From Symbiodinium natans (lineage: Eukaryota > Sar > Dinophyceae > Suessiales > Symbiodiniaceae), in assembly GCA_905221605.1 (NCBI GenBank), contig CAJNDS010001086.1, forward strand, positions 1 to 35,583: a stretch of 35,583 nucleotides of DNA, given 5' to 3'. Both the position numbers and the translations under genes were made by a program. How positions within the stretch are numbered: position 1 is the first letter of the stretch; each line of letters opens with the position of its first letter. Below the pieces are notes generated by a model. The model had not been told where the DNA came from. It searched no databases and worked only from the letters and a program-made list of their open reading frames with translations. Shown piece by piece: positions 1 through 7,815 of the stretch.

Positions 1-97
1 GGAGAGGGGGCCGGACTCAGCAAAAAAAAACGCAAGCCACAATGCTCGACCATGCACAAAGATCGTATATATATATATATATAGTTATTTATTTTGC

Positions 98-1860
98 TCA
101 TGCACCCTTGCACAAGCAACATGCAAAATGCTCGCAAAAGGGTGCTGTTGATTTTTCTCGCAAGGCCAGGTCTGCCAGCGAAGGTACCTTGTTCTGTGCA
201 GCAAACTTTGTGAGCACTGTCTTCGACAAGCCCAAAGCCACATGCTTGCCTCCTCTTCGCACAGACATCCTCCCCAGGCTCCCGCCCCAGTCCTCATCAT
301 CATACGTCCAATACAGACTCGGAGCAGACTGGGTGCTTTCACACATGTGTTGCCACAAATGAAATTTGGGTTTGTATCTCCAGCGATGCTCAAGTAAACA
401 AAGGTCTTCCAGTGCAGTGTACAATAGCAAAAAACTCTTGCAACTGTCTGCCAAAACCTTGGGGTCGAAGTTTTCGGTCGATAACTGGGAGTAGCAGATC
501 TGGATCTGCTTGGCTGCTAGCCGGCAGGCGCCCTCCTCCGAGGAGGGTGGATAACCAGAAAAAAGTCGCTCAGTGATGTCCACAGACCAGGGAATCAGGT
601 ATCTGATCTCGGCAGCTTTGCCTCTAAGTTTGGGGCTCTTCCTGGCTTCCTTTCGGATCATGAGCTTGGTTATGGTGTTAAACTGGTTGGGCGTCTGGTT
701 CTCGGTGTACCACTGCTTGATATCTCGCCAGAGGCTGGCCACTCGCTGCTCCTCCGAGGAGCCTGGCATGTGTTTCGAAACGAGAAAACAGCAATTGCCC
801 AGAAAATCGGCTGCGACCCCCAAGTCGCACGAGTGGAGCCAGTCCACCTCGAAGGTGGCCAAACTTATGCCTGGGGCAGCCATGATGGGACTCACTGCAC
901 CAGACTTGTCCAGCATGTGCTCTTGGAGTTCCAAAAAGGACCAAGGGTGATCTCTCCAGGGTGCTGAAGACGAGCATGACCGGATTTCCTGCAGCGAACA
1001 TTTGCATTTGAAACAACATCTTCCTGCAGCATTCCAGCTTGGGAGCTTAAACACCTGCTTGTACATCGCCCAGTCCCCACGGACCTCTGCAAGGATCCCC
1101 TGTGCCAGCAAAGGCCTCCCAGCCATCTTCCGGCGCCACGATGACTTAAAAGGTTGCCCCTGGAAATCCACCTCTGGAAAGATTCCTTCTCGCATGCAAT
1201 GAAAACTGTGAGCAAAAATAGCCATCAAATCGTCCACAGTCCTGCCATCCTTGCAGCAAAAACTCTTGTAGATGCATGTCAGGGGCAGTCTGAAGTTTGC
1301 ACAAATGTCTCGTTGATCAAAGGGTTGAGGCTGAAGCACTCCAAACTCTCACTCCGGTCATATCTGACAGGAACACCGTCACACCAAAGCCCCCAGGCCA
1401 CCAAAGCCTCTGGATCGAGAGTTAAGGCCTCCACTGAGGAGGCAACCCTCTCACGAACATCCCGCCTCAAACTCTGCCAATCCAGCAATCGCTGTCGGGC
1501 CTCGGGGCTTCCGTTCCATCTCAGCAAGCACCAGTGGATCTCATGAGGGAGATAAACTGCAATGGGTTTTTTGCAGACATTGTGAGTGTGGGGGTCGTAC
1601 ATTGTTATGTCTGCAATATAGGGTTTCGGCCAGGCAGAACCTCGTACCAGCTTCCTGAGAAGGTTGCGATGGATGTTTTTGTCCTCCGAGACAACCAGGT
1701 CGTTAACATGCCTGGCCTGGGCATCTGCAGCATCCTGGAAGATGCCCCTAGCCCTGGCAGCTGATATCGAGCCCCTGAGGAAGAGATCTGAGATGTTGGA
1801 CCTGAGGTTCCTCTCTCCCCGTCGCTTCTTGGAAGCAGCTCTGGCTGATTTGGACAACAT
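98..1860 (-). pseudogene. DDE-transposase-like protein (tnp2/KDZ-like), frameshifted
   Basis: Two minus-strand frames read as one protein of about 590 residues: 1860 to about 1300 (start MLSKSARAASKK) and about 1300 to 98. The first frame runs out at 1279 and the second opens at 1339, so one -1 type shift is needed in between. I found no canonical slippery heptamer there, so an indel is likelier than programmed frameshifting. Visible in order: a basic N-terminus; a Cys-rich knuckle (RCCFKCKC); a segment DWLHSCDLGVAADFLGN, resembling the Asp/His block of tnp2 and KDZ transposases; KPKFHLWQH; and an acidic WTYDDEDWGGS block near the end. I infer a cut-and-paste transposase or a multicopy gene derived from one. 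Assignment to a named superfamily is tentative and rests on motif shape only. The two Ser-Ser-Glu-Glu sites are encoded by the short palindromes at 531-547 and 748-762. Confidence 0.6.
531..547. repeat. 17-base palindrome inside the transposase-like frame
   Basis: CCCTCCTC-C-GAGGAGGG, 8-bp arms, encoding PSSEEG on the minus strand. A sibling with 7-bp arms (GCTCCTC-C-GAGGAGC, 748-762) encodes GSSEEQ in the same gene. Confidence 0.8.
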
Positions 1861-2114
1861 CCATTGCTAGCTATCTCGACTGCAAAAGGATTTTAAAGTA
1901 GCAGTCCAATCTATATAATGCATGTACTGGATCGCAGTGGCAGGCAGGCAATATAACATGCAGTCGGCGATATGTCATGCATGCAGTAACATGCAGCTGC
2001 AAGGGCCTCGATCCTTTTAATTTGCTGTCGCTTATGGTCGATCTACATGGGCCCCGTGCTGCATGAGTCAAAACTGAAGCCGGCCCAAAACAAACGGTGC
2101 TTGGAGATCTATAC

Positions 2115-3861
2115 CTACAGGCAAACATTCAGGCGAGCACGAAAGGCCTTCAGCCCATCGCAGTGAACCTGAGCCTTGGCACAGGTGGCCTTCATATCCT
2201 CCGTGTGCTCTAGCCACTGCTCAGCGGTGGCATCGGGGTTCTTCTCCAGGCTGGCCAGCACAGACAGCTGCTTCCGGGCCTTCTGCTCCACGAACTCCTG
2301 GGCCTGCATCTGATGCTTCTCCCCCTCCTTCAAGAGGCCCTCCATCTCGGGCTTGTTGAGGGTCTTGCCCAGGCACAGTGCATCCTTCAGCTGGCCAATT
2401 TCCTTTTCCATCTTCTCTTGCCCGACTTCAGGACCCTGCCCTGGTTCTTGCCATCAATCCTCTCGGGGAATTCGATTTTCACATCGCAGGATCCCGTGGC
2501 CTTGTCCAGCACTGCCTTAAGGCCAGACTGCTTCAGGGAAGCATGCTGTTCAAGCTTGCTGCTTTTCACTGTGGCATTTGTGTCCCGTTGCTGTGTCTTC
2601 ACATAGTAGTACATTGTAAGCTCAGGGACATCAGCATCTTTCTGGATCAATTCACAAGGATCCTTCGCTGCAGCATCAGCCAAGCCGTTGGCTTCCCAGC
2701 ACTTCTTGAGAAGGGCCTGCAGCACGGGCTCTGCTCGCTTTTCTGGTAGATTTCCATTCACCACGAAGCCATTGAGCCCGAGGATCTCATCTCTGGTCAT
2801 GAAACCTTTCTTGTTTTCGCAGAGCTCCTGCTCCTGCTGCTCGCTGCTCTCGAGGTACGAGGCGACCCAGGCGAGGTTCTTGATGCCACCTTCGTCCATG
2901 TAGCGCGCAATGAGCTTGTGCTTGCCGTCAGAATCCTGGCTGTGATAGGCCTCACCAGGACTGTTATTACTATGCATGGGTTATTAAAAGTCGATCAATT
3001 ATAATCTAAATAAATATATATATATATATATATTTATTTATTTATTTCGATCTATATATATGGATATATAGATATATATATATATATATATTCGTATTTT
3101 ATAAATTAATTAAGTCCATGATCAGTATATTAATCATTATGTATATTAATAATATATTATGTATATATATATATATAGATGTATACGTACTAGTATATCG
3201 ATCTATATATATACATGCATATATACTTAAGTTTATAATAGATCATACTATATATAGTATCGATCGATATATACCGATATATATATATATATATATATCG
3301 ATTTATATTATATATATAAATACATGCATGCATATAATTCTTATATATATATATAGATATAGATATATATATATATATACGACATATATATTGTATTATT
3401 TGTATTATTTCTATATAATCATGTATATATATATATATGTACATCCATATCTTTTCATTCATAATATATATATATATATATACACAATTTAAGTGTGTGT
3501 ATATATATATATACAAAAGTATCTATATATATATATATGTATTATAAATATTATATATGTTATTATATATATATAATAATAATATATATGCAGATAGTAT
3601 ATATGTGTATATTAAGTATACATACACACATGTATATACATCGATCGTGCAACACCACTGGGCCTCCAAGAGCTGCTGGGCACTGCTGGTCTGGGGATCC
3701 TTGGGGTTGTTGGCCTTGTACTTGATGCCAGTCAGGAAACCACTGATCTGGCCCTTGTTCACTGATGCCGAAGTGTTCCTTGCCTTTTTCGGGCTCTTCA
3801 GCTGCTGCTTGACTGGCTTCTTGGCTGCCGGCTTCGTCTTGGCTGCCGTTGCTTTCGCCAT
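2115..3861 (-). CDS. Uncharacterised two-exon protein, frameshifted near 2410
   Basis: Exon 1 is 3861-3664 (66 codons; basic, Lys/Ala/Pro-rich start MAKATAAKTKPAAKKP). Exon 2 starts at 2950 and reads in phase 0 to a stop at 2387. The intron 2951-3663 is GC-AG, preceded by GAG and followed by G. Removing it joins LLE to AYHSQDSDGK in frame, giving a soluble, highly charged, helix-rich protein. The C-terminal part (2411-2115, start of frame MEKEIGQLKDAL, strongly coiled-coil-like) lies in another frame, so one indel near 2405-2425 separates it from exon 2. Whole length would be about 345 residues. I recognise no enzymatic domain and assign no function. A possible spliced-leader relic lies upstream of the ATG at 3861, which would fit a retroposed mRNA copy that later gained an intron. 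The lysine-rich start could be nuclear targeting. Confidence 0.65.
2951..3663 (-). other. GC-AG intron made of TA microsatellite, flanked by GAGGCC
   Basis: On the minus strand the exon 1 end reads TTGGAG|GCCCAG and the acceptor reads GGTGAG|GCCTAT. The six bases GAGGCC therefore sit at both junctions like a target-site duplication. The 713-bp interior is almost entirely (TA)n with GATCGAT and TATGCA islands. Phase 0 is kept on both sides, which supports these boundaries over GT alternatives in the exon 1 tail. Confidence 0.6.
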
Positions 3862-3882
3862 GGCTGCCAGCCAGCTACACGG

Positions 3883-3906
3883 GCGAAAGAACCAAAATGG
3901 GACGTT
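3883..3906 (-). other. Possible relic of the dinoflagellate spliced leader
   Basis: On the minus strand, about 30 bases upstream of the ATG at 3861, the sequence reads ACGTCCCATTTTGGTTC. The dinoflagellate spliced leader carries the core CCATTTTGG followed by CTC. The nine-base core and the following pyrimidine-T-C match; the rest has diverged. Relic leaders upstream of retroposed genes are known from dinoflagellates. The match is short, so chance is possible. Confidence 0.3.
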
Positions 3907-3961
3907 TTTGGTTTGAAGCGAAATGCTAGCGGGGCAGTTGAGTGGTGCACCAGGGCCCCCA

Positions 3962-4069
3962 GGGTTAAAAAAGGTTAAAAACCTTAACCTTTTTTAACCT
4001 TGTTTTAAAAGGCAACATACTCGACAGGAGCGGTTAAAAAAGGTTAAGGTTTTTAACCTTTTTTAACCC
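3962..4069. repeat. Perfect 38-bp inverted repeat with 32-base spacer
   Basis: Arm 3962-3999 (begins GGGTTAAAAAAGG) is the exact reverse complement of arm 4032-4069 (ends CCTTTTTTAACCC). Each arm is itself close to palindromic, being built from GGTTAAAA and TTTTAACC units, so nested hairpins or a cruciform can form. The spacer holds CAACATACTCGACAGGAGC. It lies upstream of the gene starting at 3861 and next to the telomere-like block at 4139. Confidence 0.9.
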
Positions 4070-4138
4070 CACTTCCCCGGGCCAGGGCTCCCAACACATC
4101 AAAATTCATGAGTTATATACCTATAGGGTTCAGGGACC

Positions 4139-4263
4139 TGTTTAGGGTTTGGGCTTGAAGGGTTTCGGCTTTAGGGTTTAGGTTTTTGGGAACCCTAAAC
4201 CCTAACCCTGAGCCCTAAACCCTGAGCCCTAAACCCTAAACCTTAAACCCTAAACCCTAAAGC
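4139..4263. repeat. Head-to-head degenerate TTTAGGG / CCCTAAA block
   Basis: Degenerate TTTAGGG units run up to about 4190 (GGTTTTTGGG), then after AA the sequence turns into CCCTAAACCCTAA and related units to 4263. This orientation, G-rich strand on the left and C-rich strand on the right, is the arrangement expected from two telomere ends joined to each other. Units are imperfect (TTTGGGC, CCCTGAG), implying age. Confidence 0.85.
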
Positions 4264-4289
4264 CTATGTATATATATATATAAGTATAT

Positions 4290-4611
4290 ATATATATATA
4301 TGTATATGGTGTCCTCCTCCGAGGAGGACAAGATTAAGTATTATATATATATATATTATATCATATATATATTATATATATATCTATATACATATATATA
4401 TATATACATATATCTATATATATATATATATATATTTTTTTTTATTTATATATATATGGTGTCCTCCTCCGAGGAGGACACGAAAAAAATATATATATAT
4501 AGATCTGAAACATGCATATATCTAAGTTAACGGTGTCCTCCACCAAGGAGGACACGGCCCCGAAACCTGAACTATATATAGATCAGCACAGTGTCCTTCG
4601 GCACCATCCTC
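4290..4611. repeat. Palindrome-bearing repeat unit, copy 1
   Basis: First of two copies of a block of roughly 320-350 bases. Order inside: TA tract, palindrome (4310-4330), TA tract, palindrome (4459-4481), GATCTGAAACATGCATAT, AGTTAACG, a variant hairpin with 9-bp arms (4533-4555), GGCCCCGAAACCTGAAC, then CAGTGTCCTTCGGCACCAT. The same order returns at 4950-5294. Nothing in it looks coding, although the palindromes read as Ser-Ser-Ser-Glu-Glu-Asp. Confidence 0.85.
4459..4481. repeat. Reference copy of the 23-base palindrome
   Basis: GTGTCCTCCTC-C-GAGGAGGACAC, perfect 11-bp arms around one base. Closely similar copies at 4310-4330, 4970-5000, 5112-5134 and 5303-5321, and looped variants (GTGTCCTCC-ACCAA-GGAGGACAC) at 4533-4555 and 5210-5232. 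Confidence 0.9.
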
Positions 4612-4762
4612 TTAGGGTTTAGGGTTTAGGGTTTAGGGTTAACGGTTTAGGGTTTAGGGTTTGGGGTTTGGGGTTTGGGGTTTTGAGGTTTAGGGTTTAG
4701 GGTTTAGGGTTTAGGGTTTAGGGTTTAGGGTTTAGGGTTTAGGGTTTAGGGTTTAGGGTTCC
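4612..4762 (+). repeat. Interstitial telomeric array (TTTAGGG)n
   Basis: About twenty heptamers, mostly perfect TTTAGGG, with three TTTGGGG variants near 4660-4681 and a run of about ten perfect units at 4690-4760. Located between the two copies of the palindrome-bearing block, so it may have arrived with, or helped create, that duplication. Confidence 0.95.
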
Positions 4763-4774
4763 GGGTTAACCTTA

Positions 4775-4950
4775 ATAGTTTATAATATTATATATATATA
4801 TATAATGTATATATATTATAAAATATATATGTATATATATGTATATATATGTATATATATGTATATATATGTATATATGTTTATATATACATAAATACAT
4901 ATATACATATAAATAAATATATAAATATAAATGTATATATATATATATAA
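4775..4950. repeat. TA / GTATATATAT microsatellite
   Basis: Pure A/T tract with GTATATATAT units in register. Short open frames here are translations of the microsatellite and are not genes. Confidence 0.9.
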
Positions 4951-5294
4951 GTATATATATATATATATGTATGGTGTCCTCCTCCGAGGAGGACACCATA
5001 TGTATACATATATATGTTAAGTATTATATATTATATATATAATATATATTATATATATATATATCTATATACATATATATATATATATATATTTAATTAA
5101 AATTATATATGGTGTCCTCCTCCGAGGAGGACACGAAAAATATATATATATATATATATATATAGATATAGATATATAGATCTGAAACATGCATATGTCT
5201 AAGTTAACGGTGTCCTCCACCAAGGAGGACACGGCCCCGAAACCTGAACTATATATATATAGATCAGCACAGTGTCCTTCGGCACCATCCTCTT
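4950..5294. repeat. Palindrome-bearing repeat unit, copy 2
   Basis: Second copy of the block at 4290-4611. Its first palindrome is extended to 31 bases (4970-5000, perfect around C4985). Further palindromes are at 5112-5134 and the variant at 5210-5232. The segments GATCTGAAACATGCATAT, GGCCCCGAAACCTGAAC and CAGTGTCCTTCGGCACCAT are shared with copy 1. Another palindrome follows at 5303-5321, just outside the unit. Confidence 0.85.
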
Positions 5295-5324
5295 CTCAGC
5301 AAGTCCTCCTCCGAGGAGGACACA

Positions 5325-5888
5325 ATGTGTGACCTCAAATTGCTGGCATTGGATCGATTTCTACAAACATGACAGGCATATTGATATCGATGCAGCCAGG
5401 ATCGCAGTCTACACTATAATTAAGGTGTTGTGTGCTGCACGTCATATGCACTTATCTCGTTCAGACACAGCTAGTGTTTCTCGATCTGAGCTCCAGGCAG
5501 CACGTGCTGGCTCCGGCTGGGCAGAACCTGCAAGGCACAGTGCATGCATGCATGCCGGAGAACACAGGCTTGCACAGGGCGACACCGAAAGCCCAGCATG
5601 CACGGACCCTGTCGATCTTTTTGCATGCAGCCATATGCATGGAAGAGCACCATGGATCCCGGGCGAGCCACACGATCGAGCTGTGAAGTGGCTAAAATGC
5701 TGGGATCGATCTATATATACACGGGCCGAGCAGCAAGGGGTCGGTCGAAATGCTTATGCATAAAAGCTCAGAAACGTACTATATATAGGAATCAACTTCT
5801 GTCTTTGTACACATATATATATGTATATCTCTCGATTAATTCTATATATCTATAGATCGATCTACATGCACTCAAAAACCATACAGAT
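5325..5888. other. Intergenic stretch rich in TGCATGC
   Basis: No convincing gene. The stretch holds repeated TGCATGC/GCATGCATGC palindromes (for example 5541-5556), CGATCGAT motifs and short TA tracts. A 163-codon plus-strand frame across 5272-5763 exists but starts inside the repeat block and has no recognisable feature. Confidence 0.6.
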
Positions 5889-6910
5889 TTACCATGCCGA
5901 CCCCTGTGCTTCGGCTTCGAGGCGCCTGTCCCTGTCGGCTGCATTCGGACATTCTGACCCCACCCAGCGACCTGTCGACTTCAGCTCTGCAATCTGGTGT
6001 TGCAGCCACAAGACCCTCGCTCGGCCTTTGTTCTTCTTGCGACTCTTGCGAGTGATCTTGCACGACACCTCCTGGATTTTGTCGTCGTCGACCACATGAT
6101 CACCGGCCTTGTCCCCCTGGGCATCGGTCGAGATCTCCTTCTCGAGATCCTTCTGGGCCTCCTCCTCGACCACCGGGGCCTCCTTCTCATTCTCGCCCTC
6201 CTTCTCGCCCTCCTTGTCGCCCTCCGGGGCCTTGTCCGGGGCAGGGCCAGCACCCAGGTCCTCGGTGACTTGCTCTGCAGCAGGCACCTCGAGGATCAAC
6301 TGCTCTAACTTAGGGCTGGTGTATAGGGTTTAGGGTCGATCCTATAAAAAAAACTTAAGCGATATAATATAGGGTTTAAAGTTATATAACTGGGTTTGGA
6401 TTTAGGGTTCCCTTTCTTTATGCATTCGATCCCATGGCAGGCCTCCTTGCCGGTACCGCTGTCCGAGATCGGCACCACACTTGCCTCGCTTGCTCGAGAT
6501 CGGGGCCGCTTCTTGGGCCAAGCAACCAGAAGGGACTCGGATGCCCTCTTGGTCTTGACCGGCCTTGCCACCCCGGCCGCCTCGTCGGAGTCGCTCGCCT
6601 CCTCCTCAGAGGAGGAGGACTCGAGCTCTTGCTTGATTTTTGTGATCTCTTTCTCCAGGAGCTTCTCCTGGACGACCGCGGCTGTGGTGCTCTTGGTCCA
6701 GCAGTCTCGCTTGGGGCGATCGCCGCCCTGCTTGCCCCTGTGCCAGGGGCCTTCTTTGGGCCTCTCCAACCGCATATAGTAATGCGAACAACAGGTATTG
6801 ACGCAGCCTGTTTTGCGAATGTATGTGTCGTAATGGCAGTAGTTGCATTCACGAAGGTCTGTAATGCAAGGTCTGGAGGATCCCCATGCCAATTCGGAGA
6901 TGTTTGCCAT
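5889..6910 (-). CDS. Acidic Ser/Glu-rich protein with Cys/His cluster, two exons
   Basis: Exon A runs 6910-6443 (156 codons) and exon B 6287-5889 (132 codons plus stop), joined in phase 0 by removing a 155-base GC-AG intron. Near the N-terminus is a Cys/His cluster, CNYCHYDTYIRKTGC followed by CCSHYY, which may bind zinc. It is followed by LERPKEG and a basic stretch, then a coiled-coil-like segment (EKLLEKEITKIKQELE), an acidic run SSSSEEEASDSDE, a possible nuclear signal (PKKRPRSR), and in exon B a long Glu/Asp/Lys-rich region ending in a basic patch (RKSRKKNKGRAR). I infer a nuclear or nucleic-acid-associated protein; no family is recognised. The start is uncertain: an AG|G acceptor sits just upstream of the ATG at 6910, so an earlier exon may exist. 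The Ser/Glu run is encoded by the palindrome at 6598-6618. No frameshift was seen in this gene. Confidence 0.6.
6288..6442 (-). other. GC-AG intron with CCCTAAA-like units
   Basis: Minus-strand junctions read AAGGAG|GCCTGCC and CTCGAG|GTGCCTGC. Both sides keep phase 0 and share GAGG plus CCTGC, again like a short duplication at the insertion point. The 155-base interior has three CCCTAAA-like units and an AT-rich centre, so this intron is built from the same repeats as the surrounding intergenic DNA. Confidence 0.6.
6598..6618. repeat. 21-base palindrome inside a reading frame
   Basis: CCTCCTCCTC-A-GAGGAGGAGG, perfect 10-bp arms, encoding the Ser/Glu run of the acidic protein on the minus strand. 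Confidence 0.85.
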
Positions 6911-7440
6911 GACACCACCTGGGCCGGGCTGCAGAAGGTCGACTTAGGATATCGCTCGATCTCGAGCACGAAAAGAGCTGCGATATCTTTAAGCTGGCTG
7001 TGCATGCCAAGTGCTGCAAGGCTTCGCATCTATAGCGGGCACTGCATGCAAGCACATGCTCTGCAGACCTGACGATCTATGCATGCATGCAGGATCGACT
7101 TGTGCATTGCTGCCTCCTGCAAGGAGGCCCTCCTTCCCAGGAGGCTGCAGCATGCACGGACCGCTCGCCTGCCGTGCATGCATGCAGAGAATCGCAATTT
7201 ATAAGGCCCGGGCTGCAGCAAAAGGTCGACTTTCTGGAAACTCTCGATCGTACTCTCTAATAGCAAACAAGTAAGATCGATGCATGCAACGGCCTCCATT
7301 CCATGGCTGCACATGCACTGTCGGCATGCAGGGTGCATATAGGGTGTCGACCTGCAGGGTTGCTGTTCAAAAGGGTTTAGGCCGGGCTTCGGGCCCGGTT
7401 TAGGCGCTAGGATTAAAATTTGGGGTATATGGTTTAGGGC
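6911..7440. other. Intergenic, TGCATGC-rich, with a local duplication
   Basis: No gene supported. GGGCTGCAG(CAA)AAGGTCGACTT occurs at about 6925-6946 and again at about 7209-7233, each followed by a CTCGATC motif, so a piece of the upstream flank of the neighbouring gene is duplicated. Many TGCATGC palindromes and a hairpin GCCTCC-TGCAA-GGAGGC (7112-7128) lie in between. Confidence 0.55.
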
Positions 7441-7453
7441 CAGGGCTAATTTA

Positions 7454-7496
7454 AGTTTAGGGTTTAGGGTTTAGGGTTTAGGGTTTAGGGTTTAGA
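7454..7496 (+). repeat. Interstitial telomeric array (TTTAGGG)5-6
   Basis: Five to six consecutive TTTAGGG units, preceded by degenerate forms from about 7370 (GGTTTAGGCCGGGC and similar) and followed by a short TA tract. Same orientation as the array at 4612. Confidence 0.95.
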
Positions 7497-7815
7497 AAAA
7501 TATTTATACAGCATATATATATATATGTTTGGGTCGTTAGATACACATGCCTCGATCCATGCAACCATGTTTGAGCAATGCACTCATGTCATGCAGCACA
7601 GCATGCATACAAGGTTGCTGCATGTAGTGTTCTGCAGAAAAAACTCAAATGCAATTCGCCCGTGACAACAAACTTGTTTCGCACGATAGCATGATGTGCA
7701 CACGTGAAAATCAAAGTTTTTCAATTTGAGTGAAACTCGAACACAGGCTATACAATTTACCGGCGATGCACCTCGATCTGGCACCATGCACGAACAAGAT
7801 TCTATATACCAAAAT
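7497..7815. other. Intergenic, downstream of the gene at 7816-9188
   Basis: AT/GC-mixed sequence with scattered TGCATGC motifs. It contains the 3' flank of the minus-strand gene next to it. No independent gene or repeat array is visible. Confidence 0.5.

Noticed and set aside
1279-1339. Programmed -1 frameshift in the transposase-like gene
   Set aside because: No X-XXY-YYZ slippery heptamer in the overlap; a simple indel is likelier.
3118-3640. Tyr/Ile-rich frames on both strands
   Set aside because: Translations of TA microsatellite inside an intron.
5272-5763. 163-codon plus-strand frame
   Set aside because: Begins inside a repeat block, runs through TGCATGC-rich spacer and shows no domain.
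6434-7072. 212-codon plus-strand frame opposite the acidic protein
   Set aside because: Antisense shadow of a stronger minus-strand frame with coherent Ser/Glu and basic segments.
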